From the NCBI GenBank assembly GCA_027382625.1, contig JAJKFJ010020997.1, forward strand, positions 43,865 through 107,864: a stretch of DNA of 64,000 nt. Reading direction: 5' to 3'. Shown in pieces: positions 1 through 12,400 of this stretch. The notes beneath the pieces were generated by a model. The model was not told where the DNA came from, did not search any database, and saw only the letters and a list, made by a program, of their open reading frames with translations. Numbering within the stretch: position 1 is the first letter of the stretch; each line of letters opens with the position of its first letter. Made by a program: the position numbers and the translations under genes. The DNA is from Tetmemena sp. SeJ-2015. Lineage: Eukaryota > Ciliophora > Spirotrichea > Sporadotrichida > Oxytrichidae.

Positions 1-57
1 AGACAAGACGCAAAACACAGGGCCTTGATAGTTTGATTGGGCTGAAATCTTGAATGA

Positions 58-549
58 AGACAAGGATTTCCCCTCATAGATTATTGTATCATAGAAGAAA
101 TAACCTATGATGGATAAAACTACAGCCACCCAGTGCTGTGCAGAGAGACTTCTTTTCAGAATTAAGGGAGAGAAGATGCATGTCCACAATAGATCTGCTC
201 CTAGTGCTAATATGAGAAATCTACTAGTGTTCATATCTGGCTAGAAAAGGGAATAGGCTTAGCACATCAGATAGCTTGCGTACAGAATACTCAGGAAGCA
301 GTTTTACTTTAAGTCAAGGAAGCAGACTTGCTAATTCGGATTCTTATAAGTCAGAAGTTTTCGAATCATATAACCAAGCGATACTACAAACTAGCCAACT
401 AAAATGTCATTTTTAAGTTTCCTGATTCTTACATATAAGAAAACCACTCGAGTAGAGAGGGTAGTTCCACCCTCAATCGAAGAGCCAGCTATACATTCCA
501 ACGAAAAAGGTCTGATGAGTGAATAGTCCTCCTACGAGTCCTATGATTG
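58..549 (+). CDS. Unrecognised Ser-rich coding fragment, truncated by the window edge
   Basis: No TGA-free frame spans the whole stretch, but all three plus-strand frames are open in overlapping blocks rich in Ser, Asn, Gln and Arg, typical of the low-complexity proteins in this window. One block (about 216-425) reads as a Ser-rich segment; others continue to TGA codons near 513 and 547. The pattern fits a single coding region with one or two single-base slips, or with unrecognised eliminated segments. No domain is recognised. The start is outside the window or in another segment. Confidence that something here is coding is moderate; the frame is not settled. Confidence 0.3.
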
Positions 550-776
550 AATAACCCTTTTTGTTTTACATTTTTTGAAATTAACTTACAAAGAAGAAGA
601 ACAATAATTTACAATTTACTATACAAGTGTAATCAGAGGCTGAAATCGTTTATTATTTAGTTTATAATCAAAAATTATAAATAAAGCTTGTTTTAAGCGT
701 CCTCTTCAAACCTACCTTTGCATATCTTGTTGAAAAGAGCCAAGCTTGGAAATTTAAGGTCCTCTCTCACAAACTT

Positions 777-3286
777 ATGGAAAATTCACAGAATCAGCAA
801 CACCAGTCTAACTAGGTAAGTTGCCCTTGATAATTAGGCGTCGCAGATGTAAGCAACCTATTAAATAGAACGAAGAAATGAAAGAAGAAAGAAATGAAGG
901 TCACAATGGGAGCATGATCGGACATCGCGATCTCATGGCAAACCTCCTCCAAATAGCTGTTATCAACAAAATGCTCCCAAAGGGCTACAGATTTGAGCAC
1001 TATGACACAGTCAAGAGGTAAAATGAGAATCAGAACAACCCTAAAACTGTTCCTCAGAAGCGTAGGAAGGTAAGTGCGCTCAAAATCATCAGAAAATACT
1101 GCATTAGTGCAAATGTATTGGTCTATATTTGAAATATCTCACTTTCCTTTCATAGAACAATCAAGATACGGATTATGGAGAAGGAGGATCCACTATAGGT
1201 GGAGTTGCTTCACCCAAAGCTATTTATTTTTCTAATGGTAAGAGATAAAGAAGGCCTAAAAATGAAGATTTAAATGAAAATAGCGCCACATCAAGCTTTT
1301 CAGATGATAACTAGAGTAATTACCGCAATCAACAGTCACTCATCTTTCTATAGAGTCATCTCACAATACTCTTAATTATATTTACCAATCAAATGGGAAA
1401 GCGAGTATCGCAGAGACAGAAGAAGCCAACGAACTTTGAGGATCTAGGATATGAGGAAAGAGGAGCCAAAAGATCGAAGCAGACTACCACAATTTGGAAA
1501 GAGACGCAAGGGAAATGCGAGCAGGTCATTCAGTTACTTAAGAAGCGGCCAGGAGCAGAGCTATTTTCTAAGCCGCCAGAGCCAACACATAAGTATTACA
1601 CAGAGATCATGCAGGACTATATGGACCTGAGTTTAGTTGAGAGCAAGTTTAGGAAGTGCGATTATTAAAGCTCAATCCAGTTTGTCTAGGATGTGAGGAT
1701 GATCTGGGACAAAGCCTTTCGGTACATGAAGGATGACCCAGAGTAGTTAAGAAAGGCTAAGGAGCTAAGAGATTTCTTTGAGCTGCAGGTTAAGGAAATA
1801 GAGGGAATCAGTTTCAAAGAGGTCCTCACTAAAAACGCAGGTGATCCAAATTCTGCAGTTGCCGAACTTAAAACCACTTTAACTAAGTATCAAAAGGAGA
1901 TGGAGCCCAAGTTTGCTAAGGAAGCCCCATAGCCACAACCTTAGAAAGCAAGCAGAGAAGCAACCAGGAAAGCAGATCAAGGGAAAGACAGGGGGTCAGA
2001 CGAGCAGATAAGTTTAGCAAGAGAACCCTCCTCCTATAGCTGCCTAGCAATAATATTCTCAGCAACTTCCTTCGCAGCCACCTTAAGGATAATAACAAGA
2101 AGAGCACTCAATTAGAAACGATGCAAATCATTTGGATATTGTACAGGAGGAGGACTTAAACACGCCTATGATGTTCTCAGAGAGGCAGACCCTGGGCCAT
2201 AACATTCAGTTTTTGAATACTGAGCAGCTGCTTGGAATTGTACCAATAATCTAAGACAGTAATCAACCTCCAAAGGAGATTTTAGAGTTCGATCTCAAAG
2301 AGCTATCACATCGAAAATGCAGAGAGCTTGAGCGATATGTTCTTAAATGCATCAAAGAAAACCAATAGAAGCAGAGAGAAGAGCAATAGAGGCAAGAAGA
2401 GCTTAAAATTCAGCAGTAGTAGTAAGAGGCTTAAAAGCAGCAAGCTCAGCTTCAGTAATAAAAGTAGCAAAACCTCATCCCTTCACAAGCGCTCTTAGAT
2501 CCATCGAAACAATCTCCTATGCCTGGGGCATAGCCTGGTTTTCCAGAATCTCAACTAGCAGCTTAAAACGCAAATTTTATGGTCTCTCCTATCAATCAGC
2601 AGCCTTATGTGTATCAGTAAAATCTGTTAATGGGTCAGCCTAACATGGGTATGATGGACCCTCAGTACCAGATGTATCTATAACAATAACAATTTTAGAA
2701 CTAGCAAGCTGCTTTGGCAGCTTAGCAATAGCTGCCTGTGGACGGCTTGAAACGTCCAGAATAGCAACAACCAGCTCAGTAGATGGCCTTCAACCAGTTT
2801 GGGCAACCTCAAATAGGTCAAGCCTAATAGCAGCAGCTTATGAATCAATATATGTATGCTCAGTATGGCTAGTAGATGCCAGAAGACTAGCAGCAGTTTC
2901 TCCAGCAGCAAAATCTAGCCGCATAAAACTTACTAGCAGGGCAATAATTTTATGCGGGGATGCCTATGAACGGTATCGACCCGTATCAACAAAATTACTA
3001 ATAGATCAACCAGCAGCAGCATTTAAAGGAATAGAGCTTTTTATATTTACTAAAAATGTATTTGTTAATGATTGGGCTTAAGGTGCTGACTAGGGACAAG
3101 GCAATTTCAATGGTTGAGAGACCTCACTCAATTAAATAGTAAAAGATAATAAGGATTGTATTAAGCAAAACTATATAAGCATTAAATTTTGTATATCAAT
3201 TATTATACAGTCAAATATATTCTTCAAACCGTCCCGTAAATATGTATTTTTAGCAATATTAAAGGGTATCGTTTGTATTCACTTGA
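777..3286 (+). CDS. BET-type protein: bromodomain plus NET (extra-terminal) domain
   Basis: Chromatin reader of the BET class. Exons 777-815, 854-1069 and 1156 onward are joined across GT-AG introns (38 and 86 nt), both phase 0; ATG at 777 opens MENSQNQQHQSNQ. A bromodomain runs from about 1480 to 1800 (ZA-loop region PPEPTHKYY, then DYMDLSLVE and the helix DVRMIWDKAFRYM). A NET domain follows at about 2270-2350 (KEILEFDLKELSHRKCRELE), then a long Gln/Pro/Met-rich tail with many TAA/TAG Gln codons. Between 1925 and 2000 the frame moves by +1, so a short eliminated segment or an indel lies there. The last 60 residues are uncertain: an in-frame TGA occurs at 3284, but a splice ending at the TGA near 3110 is also possible. 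The Asn that normally anchors acetyl-lysine (family YN) is not visible; the helix reads RYMKD. Confidence 0.85.
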
Positions 3287-3795
3287 GTGATAAAAAGGGA
3301 ATAAGAGTGGATATATTTCCTTTTATAAAAATGGTTTTCATCAAAGAAACAATTGGCCTAAGTTTTCAAGTTTTCATCTACATAACAATAATTATCTGCA
3401 ACCTCTCCTTCTACTTCATAGTAGTAGCTTCTAATTCATTTATTTTATTTCACATGAAACATTATCAAACCAACTGGGAGATAGCACCCTTGCTTCAACA
3501 CTTTGTGAAGAACTATTTTTATTTGAACCTATTGAACTCCAAGCGAGACTCTCAGAACAAGTTAGGAAGCAATTTAGCGATTTATAGCAAGAGAATAAAA
3601 GTTAAAAATTAAAAAATAACAATTCCTGTAAAGATCATAATAAATTAATTGATTCTGCTCCACGCGAGTAATAAGAGTAATAGATTAAAGCTCTGCCTTA
3701 GTCAGATAATCAATAATTATTGCCTAAAAATTATGATTAACTCGTTCTTCATTATACTTCTATTTTGGATAGAACCATAAACTTAGTAAACGTAA
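3287..3795. other. AT-rich stretch, no convincing gene
   Basis: An open frame at 3283-3790 (TAA/TAG read as Gln) has a hydrophobic start around 3310-3440 but no recognisable family, and its composition is that of AT-rich non-coding DNA. It runs in frame into the phosphatase below. It may be spacer, an eliminated segment, or the 5' part of that gene. Confidence 0.4.
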
Positions 3796-4257
3796 ATGGA
3801 AGACATTGACTCACAAATAGCAAGATTGAACATCAAGTTGAGACACGATCCCATCTCTCCAGAAGAGCTAAAAGCAGCCTCATTTATCATTATAAGGCAT
3901 GGATACAGTGAGTATAACTACAGAGATTAGCAGATTACTGAGTAATTCGGAGAATCTTCCCCAGAAGCTCAGAGATTAAAAACTGATGCCACTCTGGTAG
4001 ATCCTGTCCTCCATCAGATTGGAGTGATTTAATGTGAGAGCAACCAGGAACTTGCAAACGTCATCAACTTTAAAGTCGTGTTTGTGTCTCCCATTGAAAT
4101 TCCAAAAGCAACATCAAGTTTATGATTCTTCCCATCGTCAGAGAAGTTCTTTAAATAAGCTTAATCGCTTTAGTTGAAGCCATAGTGAGAAAGTATGCTC
4201 CAGGTGAACCAATTTGCGAGGGTCTAAACTTCAATTTCTCATTTGTCTACCTGTATT
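3796..4257 (+). CDS. Histidine phosphatase (phosphoglycerate-mutase-like) fragment with missing pieces
   Basis: The catalytic motif SFIIIRHGYSEYN (about 3880-3920) and the following block with VDPVLHQIGV and VVFVSP are diagnostic of the histidine phosphatase superfamily. After VSP the family continues with an Arg-Thr helix of roughly 15-20 residues before the next conserved strand; here that stretch is absent and the frame jumps straight to SNIKFMILPIVREVL (about 4098-4150). A later block, KYAPGEPICEGLNFNF (about 4190-4240), follows with another shortened link. After that the sequence turns AT-rich and no C-terminal half is visible. This is either a decayed copy or, more in keeping with the window, a germline gene whose remaining segments lie elsewhere. 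Start chosen at the first ATG before the conserved part. Confidence 0.6.
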
Positions 4258-4296
4258 TTAAAAAAAATATTGATAAGATAAGAGTAAAATCCAAGC

Positions 4297-5690
4297 TCAC
4301 TTACCTTTAAGGAAATTTATTTCATTCACATTGAGTTCCACTCCTTCTCTATCTCTGAGACTTAGTTCTTGTCTGCTCGATATCTCATCAGTGGAATTGC
4401 TAGGTGATTTTTAATTTAGCTTATCATAGTTTCTTTTCTAAGACTCAACCCCCTTATAACTTTAAATAAATATTGCTGGAGTAAAGTTGATCTACTGTCA
4501 TTTATAGTGGATCTAAAGGCTCTAATGACTCTTGGGTCTACTCTAGAGCCCTTTTGATCTTTATCAATTTGAAAATCTGTTGGAAATTTGGTGGTAGACT
4601 TTCATAGCTGTACTCTCTTAGCTCCTCAGGTACATATCCAGGGGAAGAGGTCATTGTTTTTAAGTGACTCCAAATCATCAAAATAAGCAACAGCTCATAG
4701 GTTATCAATAGAGCAGTAGCTCATTAGATCAATCGCATCATAATAAATTAGAAAGGATTCTAAGGATTCAATAAGAGAAATAAAAACATCGTCATTCTTT
4801 TGAGATCTTTACTTGCTGCTATGGCCTTATGAAGACTCTTGCACTCTTTCTGATTAGTAGCCATAAAAATCAAACATGCTACTCTATGTGACCTGGGGAA
4901 GAATCAGGCTAGACCCTGAGCTCTGCTGCATTTTACTAAGGCTCATATTTCTAGATGGCTTAATCTTAGGCACATGAAAAGCGGAGCTAGACTTCGCTTA
5001 GTTATCTGGGAAGTAGAGGAAGAGAGTCTCATTTTTTATCTCAAGATAATCGATTAACCTAAAGAGATTGAAGTTGAAAATCTTAGTCAACTTGTCCTTA
5101 AAGTCCATCCCTTGCTTTATGGTGTAGATCTAATTCTAATTTGAAGCCGTTATCTTAAGATGCTAATCCGATTACTTGATCTGAATCTTATAAACCTCAT
5201 CTTGCTCTGCTACTTTGTCTAAATTCTTAAGCTATTTCATAGTGGAGAGCAGGATCTTATATTTTGAGGGTTACTGAGCTTAGCTAGCGTGGAGCAATTA
5301 AGACTGAGAAATTGATCTACTGGAAGAGAGACCCAGGTATTTTGAGAGGTTAGTGCTAAGTTTGCTGTGATCATAAATTGATTCTCTATCAGCAATTTCA
5401 GTGGTTTTCAAACTGCTTCTGTTTAGATCATGCAAGGTCTTTGGCTCATTGTGGATCATCGATAGCTTAGATAAACTTCGAGTCTTATTTATTTTCTCTA
5501 GGAATTATGAAAGATAGATATTACTAAAATTAAGGATAAACTTATAGTTAGTCCTGTAAGGTCGCTGGCTGATTACCTCTTTCAATTTTTAGTTTGATTG
5601 AAAGTCTTTCTCCCAGCCATCTGTGTCATAATGAGATCTAGCTGATTGGATTTTCTGAAGAATAGAAATATTTAGAAATCAATATGTGTA
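4297..5690 (-). CDS. Unrecognised protein, minus strand
   Basis: On the minus strand the frame is open in blocks with normal amino-acid composition. One long block (about 5220 down to 4690) contains YKIQIKQSDQHLKITA, then MDFKDKLTKIFNFNLFRLID and a Ser-rich stretch. Downstream blocks continue to a TGA at 4297, next to a sequence with a splice-donor look (GTAAGTGAGC), so the true end may be past an intron that overlaps the phosphatase fragment tail. Two single-base frame slips lie near 4590 and 4690. No domain was identified; the 5' end is not fixed. Confidence 0.4.
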
Positions 5691-5829
5691 TAAGATCGAG
5701 CAGAAATAAGTATAACTAATTTAAGCATCTTAAAATACGATTTAAATTTAGCAATATTAAAATAGCAGTATTCTCATGGGTAATTCTCTGGAAATCTCTT
5801 TTCCTTCTGAAAGAAAATATTTCAAAATT

Positions 5830-7226
5830 AAAAGAAAGATTTCTAGCCGTGGAGCTTGAGATGCTCCTCATTATCCTCAGTCTCCATTATCACTCTGGTC
5901 TCAGAGGGATGCTTAAGGATATTTTGCAATTTTTCTAGCAGCTTTACATTTTCATTCTTGATTTCATAAAGCTTTCCTAAATATTTTTGGTGAGTGGAAT
6001 TTATTGTAATTTGAAATTCTTACTTGACTCTATGTGTTCTCTCTTCTTGTTAAACTACAAGAATCTAGGCTTTACTGGCAATAATATTTTATAACTCAAA
6101 ATATAACTGGCTGCTAGATTTCAATAACCTTTTCGACTTTCTTAAACCTTTCTCTCTCGATCTCATCTACCTTGTACTTCCATTTCTTATCTAAGAGCTT
6201 GCTGCCTATTGGCATCAAAACAGAATTGCTGTTTTTCATTTTGCGATTTATTTCTTAATTAAATAATACTACTCTATAAGTCTCAATCATGTTGAGTCTC
6301 TGTTTTGAGTTGAGATTGAGCCGTAAATCTGGTGATGAGGTCAGTATATTTTCCGATGGCAGCCATCTCAGCAAACTTGCTATTCAATAGATCATAGTTT
6401 GAAAGAGTGACACCCATTAAAGTGCTCTCATTATCCTGAATGGGTTAAGACTAGCAATTTTGCAACTACTTATGATGGCTTGACTCTGGGGAGTGGGAAG
6501 ATGACTCCTCATAACATTAGGGCGTCAGTCATATCGTTGCGTCTTCGCTTGAAGCTCTTAACAGTTTGCAGCTTCTGCCTTCTTGAGACTTTAAGATCCT
6601 TTTTCAAGCTTATATCTTTATGGAGTCGCTGTCCTCTGCTCTCTTACTTTCTCAGTAATGGCTTTAAGGGAAGCACGTGTTCTGCAACTTATTGCACAGA
6701 AGAGATAATAAGATAAACCTCAAGTTGAAGAGTCTTCTTAGGAAGTCTGCTCAGGATTTGGGTGAGATTTGAATTGATAGACAACTTGGGAAAGTTCTGA
6801 GTGGGATGACTTTCGAGAAGAATCTTGGTCGCACCTAATTTTCATCTCTAAGTCTATGACACCAAAGGATCTGTTAGACTCGGTCCTGACGAGATCCAAT
6901 GGCAAAGTATCGCACTTAAGATAGCTCTCAACATCATCTGCTCTCTCTTCATTCATTAGGACAGAGTAACTCTCTTGCATGAAGACTGAAGAGTGGTAGC
7001 TTTCAGTCAGAGGCTGCAGATTATGATAATGAGAACTATTAACTTAAGATTCATTAAGAAAGTTAACTCCTCGTTAGTAGAGGGCGCGCTGATCGTCAAA
7101 GAAAGGCGCCGCCTCTTCGCAATCGTTCATTCCAGTCTAATCAGCGGTGCAGACCTGATCAATTTCGAAGCCAGAGTAACCGTGGAACTTTTGGGGTTCA
7201 CAGTAAGGGGCCTGATCGAAAATCAT
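5830..7226 (-). CDS. Unrecognised protein, minus strand, Ser/Asp-rich N-terminus
   Basis: ATG at 7226 (minus) opens a 168-codon block to a TGA near 6720 (MIFDQAPYCEPQKFHGYSGF at its start, acidic and Ser-rich afterwards). Further blocks in other frames follow at about 6700-6520 (basic, KSFKRRRND) and 6440-6110 (NYDLLNSKFAEMAAIGKYTD, then a Lys/Glu-rich helix with KWKYKVDEIERERFKKVEKV). They may be one gene with frame slips or two genes. AT-rich sequence after 6110 contains another short coding-like block. No family recognised. Confidence 0.4.
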
Positions 7227-7468
7227 GTCTCGAGAGTCTCCACTGATGAAATGGAATTACACGTTTTAGTGAAATGAGTTTGAGGAGTCTTATAAATTCA
7301 TTTATATCAACAAGCTATTTAAATTCCGGCTATTTATAATTAAATCGATGAATGGCAATAGGCAGCTAATAAATATGCCACATTTGAAGAGAATTGTGGT
7401 AATGATTTTACTAAAGATAGTTATTAGGAAAGTATAGGGAGTAAAATATAAAAGTAGGTTAATATTCA

Positions 7469-8635
7469 ATCAATCCTCTCCAACCAAAGTATACTGCATG
7501 CTCTCATCAGCATCAAACTCTAGCTGTTAAGAGCGTTTTCTCTTGGGGTGAGTTACTTTAGACCTCGTCGCTTACAAGATAATGGATGATATATCTATAA
7601 TGCCTTCCTGCTTTTTATCTTTGCAATCTTTCTGAGATTGAAGACTTAAGCAAGCGTTATCATTCACATCCTGGAGAGATAAAGTCTAAAGATCAATATT
7701 ATAAATATCGATTAATAATTAAGATCACCAACAAGGTCAATGCCTTAAGTAAAATGAGTTTATGAATCTGAGATGCACGCAAAGTTTAATTGCTTTCTTT
7801 ATTAAACAAAACTGTTACTATGTCTGTAGATGATCTGGTGTTAACTTTAACACATAGAGTTATCTGCTGTTAACTCTAAAGCTTTATTGGGATACGACTC
7901 AAGATCCTGTTGCTGGATCTTTGGTGATGAGTCGTACTTTATTGGTTCGAAGTTCTGGTTGAGAGCCACTGAGGATTCGTGGCTCTCGTTGACAGTTGAA
8001 GAAGGTTTTTGCATTGGAATATTTTGAGTATCCTATACAACTTATCTTCTTTCGATTTTGAATATAATATCAGGCTTTCATAGAAGTAAACCTCCTTAGA
8101 ATTTTCCGTTATTGTCTCTCACTCTCTTCTTCGCCGCTTCCTGACGGTTTTTGTTCTTCATCTAATCTCGATCGATGGCCGCCTTTTTGCAATCTCGTCT
8201 CCTAGCTCTGAAACTCATAGATTTCTGAGCGCGAATCAACCCTATGATCTCCTTTTATAAATTAATCTGACTTCCAGCCTCTGATTGAGTCTCTTACTGA
8301 TCTCAAACCCTACACTTAAATATCAGTAAATTTCAGTAGGATTCATAATTCACAAATTCAGTTTCTATGGAGAGCTTTGCTTTCCCCTAGATAGGCAAAA
8401 GCCACAAGAGACTAAAACTCTTAGTCCCGCATATGTGATTTAAATTCTACATGCTACTTGGCTTAGCCTCTATTTCTTGTCTTAAATCATTTGATGCATC
8501 GTTTTCTGTGTCTTTCACGCTTTATGTGCTATTATCTTTGATTCTGGATTTCTCTATCTTTCGAAAATTCAAGTCTTAAATTTAGCTTATCTTCTTCTGC
8601 TTAATATCTATCGTAGAAGTATTTTCGAAGATCAT
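7469..8635 (-). CDS. Unrecognised nuclear-type protein; possible basic (bZIP-like) patch
   Basis: Minus-strand blocks run from ATG at 8635 ([15 protein letters not shown]) to a TGA at 7469, with frame slips near 8350, 8100 and 7800. A strongly basic patch near 8120-8200 reads KNKNRQEAAKKRVRDN, which fits the N-x7-R spacing of bZIP basic regions, but no leucine zipper was seen after it. The C-terminal block contains HPKRKRSQ, nuclear-localisation-like. The start overlaps the TGA of the upstream palmitoyltransferase piece by an ATGA. Function unknown; the bZIP idea is weak. Confidence 0.4.
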
Positions 8636-9056
8636 CTTTAGTTAGTCGCAGAGCATAATTGAAACAAAAAGGAAAAATAGGCAGCTCATGATAACACTGT
8701 AGACACCCAAAACGACGCTATAAAGTCGATCATTGAAAGTCCTGCACTAAGAGTCTCTAGAGCACTTTATGCTTGCTATGGATATCGATAAAATGGTGTA
8801 CGAGGTTGCCAAGAGCACATAGCATATGAAAAGCAGGAAATGTAACAACTACAATAATTATTTAGGTAGCTTTTAAAGATTTTAAATGCTTCAAATTATG
8901 GAGACCCACACAGTTATTCACCCAGGGGCAGTGATGGTCCATCCTAATCACACAGCGATCGCAGATGCTACAGTGGTGAGCACGGGGAGGCTTCAAAGTG
9001 TTACATTTAAAGCACATTTTAGAAAGGGCCTTCTCCATCCTTTCTATGTTATCTTG
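8632..9056 (-). CDS. DHHC palmitoyltransferase (catalytic zinc-finger part)
   Basis: Protein S-acyltransferase of Golgi or plasma membranes. The cysteine-rich catalytic domain is unmistakable on the minus strand at about 9020-8890: [18 protein letters not shown] followed by [19 protein letters not shown], with the DHHC acyl-transfer Cys and all expected Cys/His ligands. It is preceded by [12 protein letters not shown], a usual lead-in. Downstream, hydrophobic blocks (about 8830-8650, ending near [15 protein letters not shown]) fit the third and fourth membrane helices, with one or two frame slips. The first two membrane helices are not visible directly upstream; AT-rich DNA lies at 9057-9105. 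They may sit in another germline segment. Confidence 0.8.
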
Positions 9057-9105
9057 CGATTAAAAATATTTCCATTACTTCTCTCTCTCTAAAATGAATT
9101 TAACT

Positions 9106-9405
9106 TTGAATTAACAAATTGGCAGTGTTTGACCTTAAGTCGATGTTAAAGACATTTTAGAAGTTGCCACTGTAAATTATCTGCGGGTGAAATCCGAAAT
9201 CAAAGTAAAGCAAATCTTGCCTAAATGTCAAGTTCGATTACTTATCAATCCCATAGCTGAATACATCCTAAAGCCTTTTATCTCTCTAATGTGCTAGATT
9301 CACACGCTTCAGTTTGCTTTTCTCTGTGAGTACATAAATTTCATCATGACAAAAGGTAGACTAGTTAAACTGTATGATGTTAGAGTCAGAGCTGAAACTA
9401 AATAA
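9106..9405 (-). CDS. Fragment with a beta-propeller-like repeat, unidentified
   Basis: An open minus-strand stretch of about 100 codons with ordinary composition, containing YFDFGFHPQIIYSGNFQNVF then NIDLRS. The pattern (aromatic-D-F, HP, IIYSG, xIDLR) resembles a WD/beta-propeller blade such as those in RNA polymerase I initiation factors, but this rests on one motif. No start or stop can be assigned, so it is treated as a gene piece. Confidence 0.3.
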
Positions 9406-9465
9406 AGAAGCAGCAAGTAGATATTCTGGAGATGTATTTAAATTTTAAATTCAAATTCTAAAGAA

Positions 9466-12400
9466 ATGTCTATCACTGAGAGGCAAGACCCTCAAATCAC
9501 AATTTCATAGCTGCAGCGAGAAAGAAATTAAACTCAAAATTTGGAAAAGATTCTGCTCAGTTCCTCTAGCACAAGTTCGTAGAGGAAAATTGGATCTTTA
9601 GATGCTCATAAAATCATCCTCACTACGCAAGAGCTAGCAAGTAACGGAGGAGCTATTGATATAGTAAATTATTTTAAAACTGATTATATTTTTTAAAGAT
9701 TAAAAATCAACTCAACTCTTATGAACGTGTTGAACTTGAAAATAAAACTATTATATTATATCTATACTTAGAGGACAGCAAGCAATAATGGGAATGGGAG
9801 GAATTTCAATAACACTGGAAGAAACTGGAGGAACTTAATCACTCCAGCTCAAGACTCCTTAAATAAACTGAAATAGCAGCAGCCAGACTATTCAGGTTAT
9901 AACCCAGGCTCCAGAGTGACTACTCAGAACGATAAGAATGTTGGAGCTACAACAAACTCTGAAAACACTTCTATGGACACGAGCAATCTATCATTGAGTG
10001 TCAAGTAATTCACTCCCTCTTAGGATTTGAGACAACTGAAGCTCACTCTAAGAGGAGGGAACTCTTAATTCTAAGACATTTCCAACCACTAGTCAAGCCT
10101 AATGGGAGAAAGCTAGAATGATAAGCAGCACTAAAAGTCCAAGTAGTCTTACCTCTTTGGCAAAAACCATCTAGACACGATTGAAGATGAGGAAGGCAAA
10201 TCCATCAAGCAAAGTTACATGTTAAATGACTAGTTTGGAGCATCTTGCAGTCAACTCAAGTCACTTATGAAATCCTACAGCAACGGAAACTTTGAGTACT
10301 ATGAAAATTTACAAAGAAAATACTTTGCTAATGCCAAGGAGAAGTCTCAAATTAGCTCAAAGCCACCTACAAGCAGTTAAAACAACCTCGATAAGTCTGA
10401 GAAGGACCTCTTTACTCTCACAAGTAAGACAAATACCTAACTGGGCATAAGTCAATTTAAGAGCTCAATTTAATCCTTCGGCAAGTCTTAGATGAATGAC
10501 AAGCCTAGTATCCTAAGGGCTTCATCTCTCAAAGACAACAGATCTAAGACGAGAGAAAGCGATAAGGAGAATTAAGTTATCAAGAGTGCTATGTCGATTA
10601 ATTTCAAGAACTCTCTATATAAGAAGATTAACCCCTCGAACAATATCCTTGATGACAATAGTTAAAGCTAACTTGATAATAAGAGTAAGCTGGGACATGA
10701 TCGTAGTCTGCAGAGAAAGATCATGCAGTCATTCCATTTGGATTCTTCATCGGATGAGTCTGAGGAAGAGAAGTAACATCCAATCAATTTGCAAAATCAT
10801 ATAAAGAATAATTAGATTCAAGTACTTGGAGAGTACTCACAAAAGCTAAATAGGCTAAAGGATCATCATCGCTCAAAGGATAGTCTTGAAGATGCTATCT
10901 TTAAGTCTTTATATTTATAAATTAAATTAAAAGTAGAATTAAATTTGAAAAATTATAAGACTACCCTTTTTAATTCACATTATTTAAAAGCCTTAAAATA
11001 TAATATTCTATACTATAAATTTAACTTAAGTCTGAATTCAATGTGCTCTCTCGAAGAGACTTAAGCAGTAGACAAGACACAAAAAGCCCTTTGAGTATGG
11101 ACCGCTCTTCAACTGAGAAGAGTCAAGAGAAGCAAGTTTAGTTCTACAGAAGAGACACTTAAAATATTTCAGAGTCTAAATAGAGAAGTAGAGATGGCTC
11201 CAAGTCTGGAAGTAGAAGACACTAATAAAAATCAAACTAAAATATCGATGACTCCTCAAGCTCTCTCAATCTATTTCATCGACTTCTGAGTTCTGGTCCA
11301 CCAGATTAGACCCACAAAAATAACTCTTAATTAAGTTCAGTGATGCTGAGTAATCCTGACTTTAATCTACAGAGCTAGCTTAGGCAAGATGATACTCATA
11401 TCATTTTTGAACAGCCAACTAAGGAAGATGCTCTTGAAGAGAATATAAATATATTATTCCTATCATATATAAATGAAGAGACTTACAAAATGATGAGTGG
11501 AAAGCAAAGAGATTCAAGCTAAAATAGGCATCAGAACTTTGCTCAATACATTGACTTGAAGCCAGAGGATTTAACTACCATAGTAGAAAATGGATTTATC
11601 AGTTAGAATGATGAGTCTTCTCTGCTTTCCTAGTAAGAAGAGGTGTTAAACACATTTAAAGAGCAGATGGCTAATGCTCGAAATCAAATCTTAGCATCTG
11701 AAGCTAGCTCCAATCCAAGAAACTAAATCAACTAGAAAATTATGACTCAAGGCATTCCAGTAATCTAGCACTCTCAGCTTTCTGAAAAGCACAATCATCT
11801 CATCGGGAAATCTACTAGAAACCATAGTTAAAAGGAACTAGCCTTAAACAATCAGCAAATCGATTAGAAGTCTGACTTCACCTTTGTGCTTTCGAATCCA
11901 ACAGATTTTTAGTGTGAATGCTGTGTAGGAGGTGCCTAAATCCCATAGCAAGAGAACCTAAACAATCAGTCATTTGTAACTAACAAGTTTAGAAAGCCAT
12001 CAACAGCATAAAATAGTGACTTTAAGTAGCAGAATCTGTCATCCTACAGAAAGGGACCTTTCTAAACAATCAGCTAGCCTCTAGGTTGCAAGAATTTGCA
12101 GCATCTCCTATATACTCTGAAAGTGGTGGGCCTCCTGGAAACAAGTTTCATTTGAATATCCCAGTTGGAGTCTGCCAAAACTGTGGTGGCTGCAAGCCTT
12201 CTAATCTGCCTCATCCTCCACAAATCTTGAGAAAACAGAGTAGCAACACTCATCATAAGATGAGTTGCAATAATAACAACAATAATTATCAAAGCATTAA
12301 AGAGGAAAGTCAAGATGAGGATGATGAGTACTATCAGCATCATAGTATTTAAGTTTAAGATTTTTTTCAAAACTTTGGCGAGTCTCAAATGGCTGACGAA

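Noticed and set aside
1920..2010. 7-bp repeat AGCAGAT in the BET gene as a pointer
   Set aside because: Removing the 32 bp between copies does not give the frame used downstream.
8886..9092. Plus-strand open frame of 68 codons
   Set aside because: Antisense shadow of the DHHC zinc finger, which is diagnostic on the minus strand.
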